Shown here: piece after piece, positions 1-9,353 of the stretch
How the letters are laid out: each line of letters starts with the position of its first letter
How positions within the stretch are numbered: position 1 is the first letter of the stretch
Origin: Trebonia sp036276115
Lineage (GTDB): Bacteria; Actinomycetota; Actinomycetes; Streptosporangiales; Streptosporangiaceae
Assembly (NCBI GenBank): GCA_036276115.1
Contig: DATBEM010000125.1
Location: 1-64,000 of the forward strand
Direction: 5' to 3'
Length of the DNA: 64,000 nucleotides
Made by a program: the position numbers and the translations under genes
Notes under the pieces: generated by a model
The model's input: only the letters and a program-made list of their open reading frames with translations
Databases searched by the model: none
What the model was told of the DNA's origin: nothing

Positions 1-21
1 CAGGCATCCGTGACCGGGTAA
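1..21 (+). CDS. 3' end of an upstream gene (partial)
   Basis: The first 21 bases read in frame as the last six codons of a protein ending Q-A-S-V-T-G followed by TAA. That stop overlaps the next start as TAATG, an arrangement typical of translational coupling. Only the overlap geometry supports this entry; too little is present to say what the gene encodes. Confidence 0.35.
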   Translation, partial: QASVTG

Positions 22-1298
22 TGATGCACGCCAGCGCATGGTGGCTGGCCCTGGTGGCCGGCTATCTCGGCTGGGAGCTGCTGTCAGCATTCGCCTGGCC
101 CGGGCTGGCCGGACTCGGGGGCGCCCTCGCGAGTGGCGTCGCCGCCGCCCGGGCCGACCTGGAGTGCCGGTTCCTAGCCGCGCGGCTCAGGCAGAAGGAC
201 GAGCAGTTCCACGCGCCCGGCGTCGGCCCGCAGGGTGATGAACTGGCCTGCAAGATCGATGCCCTGTTCGGGAAGTACACCGCGAAGTACGCACCCGGCG
301 ACGGCACGCAAGCAGGCTGGGAATCCGCCATTGCCGGGATCCGCGCTTGGTACCGGGACGAACTCACCGGAGTCTGCCGGAAAAACGGTATCCCAGCCAG
401 CGAGGCCAACAAGGTGGCCTGGCTGGCAGGCTACGAGCTCCGCCAGTTGCGGGAGCAGTGGTCCTGCGGGACCCTGCTGGACTACCGGCGGCTGCTCCTG
501 CCCCGACCGGGCACGGTGGCGGCCCGCTGGACCGGGCCAGCGGCCACGACCGCCGGCCTCGTCATCGCCCTGATCGCGCTCGGGCCGCACCCGCTGGCCG
601 ACGTGATCACGCTGCCGGCCTGCGTGGCGGCCTGGCAGTGCTGGCTGCGGGTCACGCTGGCACGCAGGAAGCACGCCGCCGACGGTGACGAGCTCAGCCG
701 ACGGCAAGTCGTGATCGATGCGGACTATCGCCAGTGGGTGGACAGGCTGCGATCCCGGCCCGCCGATGAAGAGATGGCCGCCTGGCTCCAGTACGACAAG
801 ACGGTCCTGCTGGGCCAGGCACTAACCCACTTTCAGATTCCGCGCAGCCGGCTACGGACCCACGCGATCACGGAAGAACGGGGCGCAGGAGGCAGGCGTG
901 GCGTGGTAGCCGGCGGCCTGCCCCGGTACGACCGGTACGTCTTCAAGGTGTTCCTGATGTCCGACGATGGGGTCCGGCACGTGGAGGCCAGCCTGATGTT
1001 CCTCTCGGGCGCCCCGAGCATCTACAAGCGGACCAGTTTTCGGTACGACTCCATCGTCTCGGCGCATGTCTCCCGGAATGGGCGGGATGGCCAGAAGCTT
1101 GAACTGAGACTGAAGGCAGGCGAGCCGATCACCGTCCGGGACGCCCCTGCCGCCGGCTCCGGCCCGGAGGCCGGGACTCAACCGGACGAGGTCGATGCCC
1201 CGCTAGCCGCCTCCAGCGTCACCGACATCCTGCACCTGCTGGAAGGAGTCGCGGGCGAGGGCCGGGACTGGTTCCGGAATCAGGAGAAGGCAGGCTGA
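21..1298 (+). CDS. Membrane protein of unknown function
   Basis: A 425-residue protein I do not recognise by function. There are hydrophobic segments near residues 5-45 and a second pair near 172-213, with charged soluble regions between and after them, so it probably sits in the membrane with a large cytosolic C-terminal half. That half (about 230-425) has a regular alternating pattern and ends with a short acidic linker and an amphipathic stretch near D-I-L-H-L-L-E-G. The start is ATG-ATG overlapping an upstream TAA. It is followed 21 nt later by an IS1380-type insertion that now separates it from the caspase/nSTAND operon. It may once have belonged to that conflict locus, but this is inference. 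Confidence 0.6.
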   Translation: MMHASAWWLALVAGYLGWELLSAFAWPGLAGLGGALASGVAAARADLECRFLAARLRQKDEQFHAPGVGPQGDELACKIDALFGKYTAKYAPGDGTQAGWESAIAGIRAWYRDELTGVCRKNGIPASEANKVAWLAGYELRQLREQWSCGTLLDYRRLLLPRPGTVAARWTGPAATTAGLVIALIALGPHPLADVITLPACVAAWQCWLRVTLARRKHAADGDELSRRQVVIDADYRQWVDRLRSRPADEEMAAWLQYDKTVLLGQALTHFQIPRSRLRTHAITEERGAGGRRGVVAGGLPRYDRYVFKVFLMSDDGVRHVEASLMFLSGAPSIYKRTSFRYDSIVSAHVSRNGRDGQKLELRLKAGEPITVRDAPAAGSGPEAGTQPDEVDAPLAASSVTDILHLLEGVAGEGRDWFRNQEKAG

Positions 1299-1315
1299 CA
1301 CGGCCCCGCCCCTGC

Positions 1316-1319
1316 CTAG
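1316..1319. repeat. Target-site duplication, left copy (CTAG)
   Basis: CTAG lies immediately outside the left terminal inverted repeat of the IS element and is matched by CTAG at 3207-3210. A 4-bp duplication is the usual size for the IS1380 family. Confidence 0.7.
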
Positions 1320-3206
1320 CCTCCGCTATTCAGCGTTGAGGGGTATCTGAGGTGCCCTGGCGAGTTGCCAGTGGTTGTGAGCTGGGGTTTCGCATCGCGG
1401 TCGGCTGGGTTCCGGGGCACCTTATGGGTGCGGGACGATCGGCGTGTCACGGGAATGCGAAGGGACGGCCGCGAAGCGGCCGTCCCTTGCTGGTTCAAGA
1501 GCAAGAGCGCCCTGGTGCTGGGAGATTACGGGTCACCACAACCTTGCAATCCACAGCCTGGAGCGCTCTTCGCCATGCAGCATAACGGGTGGGACCATGC
1601 CCTGAAAGTCACCGCGGAAGGAGCCGGGCCGGCCGGCCACGCCGGCGCCGTCCTGCTCCGCAAGGCCGCCGACCAGACCGGACTGACCGCGCAGCTCAGC
1701 GGGGCATTGCGGAAGAAGGGCACTTCGCCCGCCTTCGACCGGGGCACCGTGCTGGCCTCGCTGGCCACGGCGATCGCGCTCGGGGCGACCAGCATGAGCG
1801 ACATCGCCCTGCTGGCCCACCTCTCGCCGGTACTCGGGGACGCGCCCAGCGGCCCCACGGTGCGCCGCGCCCTGGACCTGGCCGGGACGGCGGCCGCGCT
1901 AGGCAGGATCGCCCGCGCCAGGGCGAAAGCCCGCGGGCATGCCTGGCAACTGGTCGAGGGCACGCCCGCAGGGTTCCCCTGGCTCGAGATCGCCGGCAAG
2001 CCCCTGACAGGCTGGCTGGTCATCGATATGGACGGCACCCTGGTCACCGCCAGTTCCGACAAGGAAGGCGCGGCTCCGACCTGGAAGAAAGGCTACGGCT
2101 TCCACCCCCCGGCACCTGGCTGGCCAACACCCGCGAGTCCCTGGCCATGCTGCTGCGGCCCGGGAACGCGGGGTCAAATACGTTCACCGACCATAAGGAG
2201 GTGCTGGCTGCGGCCCTGCGGCAGGTCCCGGCCCGGTTCCGGGGCAAGGTCCTGGTCCGCGTCGACGGGGCCGGCGCCAGCCACGACCTCGTGAACCACC
2301 TGCTGTCCCTGTCCTCCGCGCGGCGGACCGTGCTGTTCACCAGCGGGTGGATGATCACCGCCGCCGACGAGGACGCCATCCGCCAGGTCCCCGCCGACGC
2401 GTGGCAGCGCGGCACCGCCCAGGACGACACCGCCCAGGGCGGCACCGCCGAGGACGACAAGGACGTCGCGGAGGTCACCGGCCTGATGACACGCGCCGGG
2501 AACTGGCCCCGCGGGCTCCGCTGGATCGCACGACGGGTCAGGCCGTCCCGCCGGCACCTGCGCAACCTAACCGACTTCGAGAAGAAGACCGGCTGGAAGT
2601 ACTCCATCAGCCGCACCAACATCCCGGACACCGGAATCCCCGGGGTCCCGGGCAGCCACCATGGCCAGTACCTCGACACCGTCCACCGAGAGCACGCCGT
2701 CGTCGAGACGGCCGGCGTCCGCACCGCCAAGGCCATGGGCCTGCGGAACCTGCCGTCGAAAACCTGGCAAGTCAACTGCGGCTGGGTCATCGCCGCGAAC
2801 ATCGCCGCCGACCTGGCCGCCTGGACCCGCCTCCTCGGCCTGCACGACGACCCCGGCCTGCGGGGCGCCGACCCGGAAACGCTCCGCTACCGGATCTGGC
2901 CCATCCCAGCCCGCCTCGCCCGCCACGCCCGCGAGCGCACCCTGAAGATCAGCCCCGACTGGCCGTGGAAGGAAGCGTTCCTAACCTGCTGGCACCGGCT
3001 CTGCGCCCTACCCGCACCCGCCTGACCAGCACAGACCACCCCAGCAGCAAGAAAGGAGACCAGTCGGCGCGGTCGGAGCCGGTGCCAACCCGGGCACCTC
3101 CGGGCTGCCTCACGCGACCGCTCCCGCCAGCCAAACAGACATCGGCCCCGAAACCGGGCACCACCACAATCGGTAAGCGAACCTCAAACCCCCTGAACGA
3201 TTGAGG
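1320..3206 (+). mobile_element. IS1380-family insertion sequence, 1887 bp
   Basis: The boundaries come from imperfect terminal inverted repeats. The left end begins CCTC then five variable bases then TTCAG; the right end read on the minus strand begins CCTC then five other bases then TTCAG. A second shared block (GGGGT...TGAGG) follows a few bases further in. Both ends are flanked by CTAG. The inside carries one transposase gene on the plus strand, disrupted by a one-base frameshift. Total length fits the family. The element sits between a membrane protein gene and a caspase/nSTAND operon. Confidence 0.85.
1575..3025 (+). pseudogene. IS1380-family DDE transposase, frameshifted
   Basis: The first part (from ATG 1575) carries the family's first catalytic-aspartate block V-I-D-M-D-G-T-L-V-T-A and the following S-D-K-E-G-A-A-P-T-W-K-K-G-Y-G-F-H. 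Near 2105-2110, in a run of six C, the reading switches to the -1 frame, which continues with L-R-P-G-N-A-G-S-N-T, the second block V-R-V-D-G-A-G-A-S-H and the normal C-terminal portion ending at 3025. Reading straight on gives a truncated product stopping at 2294. One lost C explains the lesion. Programmed -1 slippage on the C run is a less likely alternative, because this family normally encodes transposase in one frame. Confidence 0.85.
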
Positions 3207-3210
3207 CTAG
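3207..3210. repeat. Target-site duplication, right copy (CTAG)
   Basis: CTAG immediately follows the right terminal inverted repeat ending GAGG at 3206 and matches 1316-1319. Confidence 0.7.
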
Positions 3211-3343
3211 CACCGCGTTCAAGCACACCTACTAGGTCATCGCCCGCTGCGGGCGGCAGTGCGGCATCGGCGTGTTCTCGCCCGTTCCGGCACCAGCGAC
3301 TGCCTCCGAACTGGACAGCTCAACACACAATCGGGCGAATTGC

Positions 3344-3349
3344 TATGAT
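3344..3349 (+). promoter_or_regulatory. Possible -10 box of the EACC1-caspase operon
   Basis: TATGAT, a good -10 match, lies 21 nt upstream of the likely ATG at 3370 in the 150-bp gap between the IS and the operon. I see no convincing -35 hexamer at the right distance. If this box is used, the leader is very short and the GTG at 3361 could be a near-leaderless start. Confidence 0.3.
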
Positions 3350-3369
3350 TCGGGGAGGGGGTGGTTTTC

Positions 3370-3789
3370 ATGCCAGGCAGCGACATGCTTGTCGAATATA
3401 GCGTTTTTCTGGCGGATCAGGGTGCAACGGACATACTCCGAAGCCTGGGTGCCATGCTTCTCGATCATGAAGAACTACACGGACGGGTGCAGTTCATCGA
3501 GGCGCAACCAGAGTCGGGCAGCATGGGGCCAGTCATCACGGAACTGCACCTGCTGCTGGCCGACCAGGACCACCTGCAGACGGTCGGTGCCGTCCTGGTC
3601 GCCTGGCTCCTCAGCAAGCGCCGCAAGATCACGCTCCGCCTGACACGTAGCGGCACAAAAGCGGAGTTCACTGTTACCTCTGCCGATGGCGGCACCGAGG
3701 CTGCCGTACGAGAAGTGCTAGCGCAGCTCGCCAAGGACCTAGTCCAGAACCCGGAACCCGCCGAACTCCCGGCTGATGGCGAGTCCTAA
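3370..3789 (+). CDS. EACC1-type effector-associated constant component
   Basis: A 139-residue soluble protein. It starts with a beta-rich segment ending M-G-P-V-I-T-E-L, then has a helical stretch (V-L-V-A-W-L-L-S-K-R-R-K), a beta strand and a C-terminal helix. This order matches the small 'effector-associated constant component 1' proteins that precede multidomain NTPase effectors in actinobacterial conflict systems. ATG 3370 is preferred over GTG 3361 because the purine-rich GGGGAGGGGG ends about 9 nt upstream of it. The stop overlaps the start of the caspase/nSTAND gene by 14 nt, so the two are translationally coupled. It is thought to be a partner or sensor-coupling module; its molecular activity is not known. 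Confidence 0.7.
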   Translation: MPGSDMLVEYSVFLADQGATDILRSLGAMLLDHEELHGRVQFIEAQPESGSMGPVITELHLLLADQDHLQTVGAVLVAWLLSKRRKITLRLTRSGTKAEFTVTSADGGTEAAVREVLAQLAKDLVQNPEPAELPADGES

Positions 3790-6700
3790 GCGAACCCAAC
3801 TCGCGCTGGCCGGGGCCGGGACGCGGGCCGTACTTGTCGGCACAGGGCGGCACGATGCGCCGCCGGGCGAAGAATCGCGTCTTACGCCTATCGAGTCCGC
3901 CGCGCGCACTGTGCTGGCTTTGGGCGAGGCCCTCGTCGATAGCTGCGGGTTGGCCCCAGAGAACCTCGCGACTGTTATTGACCCCGCTGATCCGGAGGCC
4001 ATGTACGCGGCGATCGAGTCAGCCGCGCGGGCAGCTGACGACTTCCTCGTCATCGGCTATGTCGGGCACGGTGTCAAGGACATGGACGGCCGCACGCTGT
4101 TCCTGGCCACGAGGGCGACCACGGATCTTATGAGCCGTTACCCCGAATCCCAGGCCCTCTCGTACGCGAGGATTAACTCTCTGCTTCGCACGTGCAAACT
4201 CCGCGGCATCCTGGTCATCCTGGACTGCTGCTTCTCGGGGATGGTAGTCCCACCACGGGCGGGTTCGCTACTGCTCGCGTCCGCCGGCGAGGACGATACC
4301 GCCCTCGCGCCTCCAGGTGCCACGTACACCGAGTTCTCCGGCGAGTTGATCAAGCTGCTTCGCGAGGATCGTCCGCCTGGTGAGGCACTGACCGTCACCC
4401 GCCTGGCCTGGCGACTGGACCACAGTCAGCGGTCGGCCGGACGGCAGGTCGTGATCCGGTACGGCCACACCGTGGCCGGGCTCGTGCTTGCTTGTGCCCC
4501 AGAGGGCGCCGTCGTGCGGCTTGGCACGGCTGCCCCTAACGGGGATTCGCCCAGCGACGGGCACGCGAGCGTCAACTGTCCATACCCCGGTCTCCAGGCC
4601 TTCCATCTGGACGACGCCTGGTGTTACTTTGGCCGCGAGCAGCAAGTTGGGCGACTCCTGCATGAGGCCTCGAACATGCTGTATAACCCAGGGCCGCTGC
4701 TCGTCACCGGCGGATCGGGAGTCGGCAAGTCCTCATTGCTCCAGGCTGGGCTGCTCGGGTCGATCCGCTACGGCCACCTGGATATCGCTCGATCCGAGCT
4801 GTGGCCAGCCATGGTAATGACGCCAGGAAGCGATCCCCAAAACGCCCTGCGACGCGGGCTAGCTGGCGTCATAGAAGAGCACTCGCTGGGGATTGAGCTG
4901 CCCGCACTTAATACAGCCGACGAGGCGCTCGCGGCCGTAAAGGCCGTGCGCGACAAGCATGCGGTTGCCGCGGGCCTGGAAGAGTCCAGGTTCATCCTCA
5001 TCGTTGACCAGCTTGAGGAGCTCTTCACCCACACGCTAGAAGAGGAGCGCCGTACGACCTTCATGGACGCCTTGCGACTCCTGTGCACCCCTGGCGAGGG
5101 AGGTCCGCCGACGGCGCTGGTGATCGCCGGGATGCGTGCGGAGTACGCCGCAGAGGTCGCCTTCTGGGTCAAGGACCTGCCCGGACTCGGAACTCAGGTC
5201 CCTGTAGTCCCGATGGCCCCTGGCGACCTGCGCCAGGCGGTCGAGGCCCCCGCGGCACGTGTGGGGTGCGCGGTCGATGGCGCCCTCACCGGCCGACTGC
5301 TAGAGGATCTGGCCACGCTCGGTATGGCCGGCGATACTCCGTCCACCACTCCTGTGCTGCCCTTCGTCTCCCACGCCATGCGGCGCACCTGGCTGGCGGC
5401 CCGGCTTAAAAGCCAGCCCTCCGCCGTCACTCGCCTCACGCTTGAGGATTACGCAGGTGCCGGCCGCGTACGCGATGCCATTGCCGACTCGGCTGAGGAG
5501 ATCTACAAGGCTCTTAATGGGGCTGGCCGAAAGACATGCCGGACCTTGTTCTCACTCCTCATCACGGTTCCGGTCGACGGCCAGGTCACCCGTCGGTATG
5601 CCGCGATGAACGAGCTGCGCAGGATTGCGCCGTACCCGCGGACCGCCGACCACATCGTCGAGAGCTTCCGCGCGGCCCAGATGCTCACGAAGGCGGGCGA
5701 GACTGTCTGGATCACTCACGACATCTTGCTGAGCGCCTGGCCGCAGCTGGCGAAATGGGTCGCTGAAGACCGTGCCGACAGCCTCGTGCGCCAGGAAGTG
5801 CGGGCAGCAGCGGACGTGTGGGAGCAACGCGGCCGCCGGGACGACGGCACGCTGTACCGGCGGAGGCGGCTAGAGCAAGCGCGGGAGTGGCTGCTGGCCG
5901 CGGCTGAGCGCGGCGAGATAGTAGAAGAGCGCGTCAGGCTGTTCATCAAGGCGTCTGCCAGGTCGCAGAGTTTGAGTACCTGGCTTCGCCGCGCGGGAGT
6001 CATCACCCTCGCCTTGCTGCTCGTCGTGGCGGCCGTTGCGGCACGCGACGCGACCATTCAGGCACACAACGCCAGCGTCCAGGCACACAACGCCAGCGTC
6101 CAGGCCAATTTGGCGCGACAGCAGGCCCGGGTGGCTACCGCCGGCCAGCTTGCCGCGCAGAGCGAGACGCTCGACGACTTCGACGTCGGCAAGGCGAACG
6201 TGCTTGCCGCGGGCGCTTGGCAACTCGACCCTGACTCGCTCAGCCTGGATGCGGTGGCCGACGCGCTGCAGCGACCACGCCAGCTGGTTCTTCGGGCGCA
6301 CACTGCACCGGTGACAGGCGTCGCGTTCGCTGACCGCGGCCGCGAAGTCGTCACCGTTGGTGATGACGGGAACGGATACCTGTGGGACGTGGCGAACGGA
6401 GATGAAGTCGGGGATCCGTTGGCGGGCTACGAGGTTGGCCCGATGCCCGCGCCGGCGGTAAGCGGGGATGGGCAAACGGTGGCGACCGCGGACGGCAACT
6501 ACATCTACCTCTGGGACACGAGCGGAGACTCGGTTGGCGGCTCGGAGAGCGCCGACGTCTCCGAATGCCTTGATGATGTCGCGGCTACGGCGTTTAGCCC
6601 CGACGACTCATACCTGGCCGTGGCGTGCCAGGACAGCCAATATCCTAGCGATAAATACGGGATAGGCCTGAACCGGCTGGCGTCAGCGAACGGGCTGGTG

Positions 6701-8386
6701 TCCTCGGCACCGGGTCGCGAGCTCGGCAACGCCACCACTCCGTTCAGCGCGATAGCGTTCAGCCCCGACAGCCACACGCTCGCTGCTGTCAACGGTGACC
6801 GGACGCTACTGTTTACGGTCTCTACTGGCGCGTCCGGTCCCGTCCTCAGCGGCGACGCCGCTGCCGTGACTTCGGTAGAGTTCAGCCCCGATGGGCGAAT
6901 GCTAGTCACAGCGAGTAAGGACGGCACCGCGCGGCTCTGGAGCGCGGCTACCGGGCACCAGATGGCGATACTACGGGCAGGCGGCGGCGCGGTCACCGCC
7001 GTGGCGTTCAGCCCGGACGGGTCAACGGTTGCCACAGCCAGCGCCGACGGCACAGCCCGGCTGTGGAGCACCTCGAGCGGCGCCCCCATCGCCATGCTAA
7101 CCGGGCATACCGAGGCCATACAGGCAGTGGCGTTCGACCCGAGGGAACCCATCGTGGTAACCGCGAGCAGTGACGGCACCGCTCGCGTGTGGGACGCCAG
7201 CACCGGAGCGCCGATCGCCGTCCTCCGCGGCGACACGGGACCAGTCAACGCGATCGCGATCAGCCCAGACGGCCGGACCCTGGCGACAGTCAGCGACGAT
7301 ACGACCGCACGCTTGTGGGACCTCACATCCGCAGTCCCGTACACAGTCTTGACTGTCGGCTCAAGTGCCGTCACCGCGCTGGCCTTCAACGCGAACGGGA
7401 GAACCGTGGCCGCAAGCGGGCAGGACGGCAGCATCCGGCTATGGAATAGCACGGGGGCCACGGTTGCCACGTACAGCGGCGAGGAAGGACCGCTACTCGG
7501 GGTGGAATTCGATTCCAACGGAAACGTCGCGGCAACAAACGGGACGACCGCGGAGGTGTGGGAGCCGGATTCCTCAGCTCCGCCGACTCCCATCAACTTC
7601 CAGCCCGACGGTTCTGAAGAAATTGACCCCAACCCATACCAGACTGCCATGGCGAACACATGCCGCTGCCTGAGCGTGGCCGCACGGGGGGCACTGGTGG
7701 CCGATGCCAACGATGGCGCGTTCGCGGTTAGCCCAGATGGTTCGCGGTACGCCGACGGCAACGGCCTTTACAAGACGGCTACTGGTCAAATGGTAAACAG
7801 CCTTGGCGGCGAAGACGCGGGAAAGGAGTGGACGTCGGTGGCATTCAGCCCGGACGGCACCCGGCTCGTCGTCGGGAATAATGATGACACTGCCTGGTTC
7901 TACAACGGGGTCACAGGGAACCCCATCGCGCAGCTAGGCGGAAACAGCCCGGTGCTGGCGGCCGCCTTCGATCCGAAAGGCCGCACCTTCGCCACCGCCG
8001 AAGCGGACGGAACGATCCAGCTGTGGAACGCCAGCAGCGCAACCCCTATCGGCGAGTTGACTGGCTCAACCAGCGCGGTCACCCGGCTCGCCTTCAGCCC
8101 TGACGGCGAGACACTTGCCAGCGGCAGCGCCGACGGCTCGGTACACCTGTGGAATGCGATCACCGGTAGCGTGATCGCCAACCTCATCGGCCGGACCGGG
8201 CCCGTGAGTGCACTCGCGTTTGACTCGGACGGCGTACTGGCGGTCGGCGGGAAGACCGGCCTCGTGGCGTTGTGGCATGTACAAGTCGCCGACCTTCCGA
8301 GCCTGTGCGCCCGCATCGGCGGACCGGTCACCCGTTCTGAATGGACGGCCGACGTACCTGGTGTCGCCTATGAGAAAGTGTGCTGA
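3776..8386 (+). CDS. Caspase-like peptidase / nSTAND1 NTPase / TM / WD40 effector
   Basis: A 1536-residue single polypeptide. Residues about 15-240 form a caspase-fold (C14) peptidase with the His motif Y-V-G-H98-G and the Cys motif D-C-C152-F-S-G. A novel-STAND NTPase follows: entry motif P-Y-P-G-L-Q-A-F near 265, Walker A G-G-S-G-V-G-K-S near 311 and Walker B I-L-I-V-D-Q-L-E-E-L near 407. A single membrane span lies near 738-758, and about 13-14 WD40 blades (recurrent G-T-A-R-L-W-D/S type endings) run to the C-terminus. STAND proteins are signal-dependent switches. The usual model is that WD40 propellers sense, the NTPase oligomerises and the caspase cleaves, as in antiphage or cell-death systems. 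AT-richer codons than the neighbours and an adjacent IS suggest transfer. Confidence 0.9.
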   Translation: MASPKRTQLALAGAGTRAVLVGTGRHDAPPGEESRLTPIESAARTVLALGEALVDSCGLAPENLATVIDPADPEAMYAAIESAARAADDFLVIGYVGHGVKDMDGRTLFLATRATTDLMSRYPESQALSYARINSLLRTCKLRGILVILDCCFSGMVVPPRAGSLLLASAGEDDTALAPPGATYTEFSGELIKLLREDRPPGEALTVTRLAWRLDHSQRSAGRQVVIRYGHTVAGLVLACAPEGAVVRLGTAAPNGDSPSDGHASVNCPYPGLQAFHLDDAWCYFGREQQVGRLLHEASNMLYNPGPLLVTGGSGVGKSSLLQAGLLGSIRYGHLDIARSELWPAMVMTPGSDPQNALRRGLAGVIEEHSLGIELPALNTADEALAAVKAVRDKHAVAAGLEESRFILIVDQLEELFTHTLEEERRTTFMDALRLLCTPGEGGPPTALVIAGMRAEYAAEVAFWVKDLPGLGTQVPVVPMAPGDLRQAVEAPAARVGCAVDGALTGRLLEDLATLGMAGDTPSTTPVLPFVSHAMRRTWLAARLKSQPSAVTRLTLEDYAGAGRVRDAIADSAEEIYKALNGAGRKTCRTLFSLLITVPVDGQVTRRYAAMNELRRIAPYPRTADHIVESFRAAQMLTKAGETVWITHDILLSAWPQLAKWVAEDRADSLVRQEVRAAADVWEQRGRRDDGTLYRRRRLEQAREWLLAAAERGEIVEERVRLFIKASARSQSLSTWLRRAGVITLALLLVVAAVAARDATIQAHNASVQAHNASVQANLARQQARVATAGQLAAQSETLDDFDVGKANVLAAGAWQLDPDSLSLDAVADALQRPRQLVLRAHTAPVTGVAFADRGREVVTVGDDGNGYLWDVANGDEVGDPLAGYEVGPMPAPAVSGDGQTVATADGNYIYLWDTSGDSVGGSESADVSECLDDVAATAFSPDDSYLAVACQDSQYPSDKYGIGLNRLASANGLVSSAPGRELGNATTPFSAIAFSPDSHTLAAVNGDRTLLFTVSTGASGPVLSGDAAAVTSVEFSPDGRMLVTASKDGTARLWSAATGHQMAILRAGGGAVTAVAFSPDGSTVATASADGTARLWSTSSGAPIAMLTGHTEAIQAVAFDPREPIVVTASSDGTARVWDASTGAPIAVLRGDTGPVNAIAISPDGRTLATVSDDTTARLWDLTSAVPYTVLTVGSSAVTALAFNANGRTVAASGQDGSIRLWNSTGATVATYSGEEGPLLGVEFDSNGNVAATNGTTAEVWEPDSSAPPTPINFQPDGSEEIDPNPYQTAMANTCRCLSVAARGALVADANDGAFAVSPDGSRYADGNGLYKTATGQMVNSLGGEDAGKEWTSVAFSPDGTRLVVGNNDDTAWFYNGVTGNPIAQLGGNSPVLAAAFDPKGRTFATAEADGTIQLWNASSATPIGELTGSTSAVTRLAFSPDGETLASGSADGSVHLWNAITGSVIANLIGRTGPVSALAFDSDGVLAVGGKTGLVALWHVQVADLPSLCARIGGPVTRSEWTADVPGVAYEKVC
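6062..6103 (+). repeat. Two exact 21-bp tandem copies inside the nSTAND gene
   Basis: Units 6062-6082 and 6083-6103 are identical and encode a doubled A-H-N-A-S-V-Q heptad just after the transmembrane segment. The duplication is in frame, so it only lengthens the juxtamembrane linker by seven residues. Confidence 0.9.
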
Positions 8387-8654
8387 ACAAACTTCCTTAC
8401 TTCGGCCTCGCCAGTTCATTCTCTTTGGTGTAGTGAAGGTCGCCCCACGGGTAGTCCATGATTGGCTGGACAGGCTAGTACTTCTCCGGGCCCGGGAGAC
8501 CTTGGCGTGCAAGTACCCAAGGCAGTCCAGCGGGTCAACGCGGGCTAGTACTGGGGGCTAGGCCTACAGCGAGGGCGGGACGCTCGGACGCGCTGGCTGG
8601 TCCGGGTTGCGGCGGGGCGGGCAGGTTGGGGCGGCAAGGAACTTGGTGCAGGCC

Positions 8655-9353
8655 TCAGCTGTCGCCCGGTACAGCCGGCTCGGTCGCCGCCGTGCTTTCC
8701 AGGTCACGGAGCCAGCCCGCGTGCTCGGTGCGGGCCCACGATCGCGACACCGATCCTGTTCGCATTCCGCGGCGCGCCTCCGGGTCTCTCAGCGCGAAGA
8801 TGACGTGCCCGACGACAAGCAGGCCGAGGGCAAGGGCGAACCAGTCGTGCACGAACGTGGCGCCACTGCGCCAGGACAGGGGGGCAAGCCACACGAAGTA
8901 CATGAGCACTCCGGTGCCAAGAAGGACAAGGATCGAGCCGGAGGCCAGCGAGGCGTTCAGCTTCTGGCCCGCGTTGAACTTCCCGACGGGGATGGTCCCG
9001 TCCCGGCGGGTACGCGAGCCCAGCCAGCGACGGTCTGCGGGAGTGAAGCGGCCGAGGCGTCGCAGGTCAGCCCGGTATGCGAATGACAGGAGGCCGGCAA
9101 GCATGGGTACCGGCAGTGCGAAGCCGCAATAAACGTGGATCAGCTCGATGAGGTGACGATGGCCCACGGGCACGGCGATCGCGCCGTTGTAGAGGACGGC
9201 GGCGGTCAGGATGCACACCGTCATCAAGATCGCCGTCGTCCGGTGGATCATGCGCTCGGCGCGGCTGAACCTGGGTACTGACGCCGAGGCGGATTCCGGC
9301 GCTGAACGGGTCGGGCGCGCCGCGTTATTGCCTGATGATCCCGTCGATGTCAT
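8655..9353 (-). CDS. b-type cytochrome membrane subunit
   Basis: A 232-residue membrane protein with four clear hydrophobic segments and histidines at their edges (R-M-I-H, L-I-H-V-Y-C-G, F-V-H-D-W, V-V-G-H-V-I-F), the layout of cytochrome b561 / formate-dehydrogenase-gamma-like haem subunits. ATG 9353 is chosen because upstream residues are Cys/Arg-rich and non-protein-like. This start overlaps the end of the molybdoenzyme gene by 29 nt, so the two are probably one operon. It would pass electrons between the enzyme's molybdenum centre and the membrane quinone pool; the substrate is unknown. Confidence 0.75.
   Translation of the reverse strand: MTSTGSSGNNAARPTRSAPESASASVPRFSRAERMIHRTTAILMTVCILTAAVLYNGAIAVPVGHRHLIELIHVYCGFALPVPMLAGLLSFAYRADLRRLGRFTPADRRWLGSRTRRDGTIPVGKFNAGQKLNASLASGSILVLLGTGVLMYFVWLAPLSWRSGATFVHDWFALALGLLVVGHVIFALRDPEARRGMRTGSVSRSWARTEHAGWLRDLESTAATEPAVPGDS

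Noticed and set aside
2101..2115. Programmed -1 frameshifting of the transposase at the C run
   Set aside because: Not typical of the IS1380 family and no stimulatory hairpin was evident; a simple one-base loss is the more economical explanation.
6505..7761. 418-codon minus-strand frame inside the WD40 region
   Set aside because: Ser/Ala/Val-rich repetitive shadow of the WD40 repeats, with no domain of its own.
8473..8552. Direct repeat GGCTAGTACT (8473-8482 and 8543-8552) after the caspase/nSTAND gene
   Set aside because: Only 10 bp, two copies, no flanking inverted repeat or integrase. It could be chance; I could not tie it to an attachment site.
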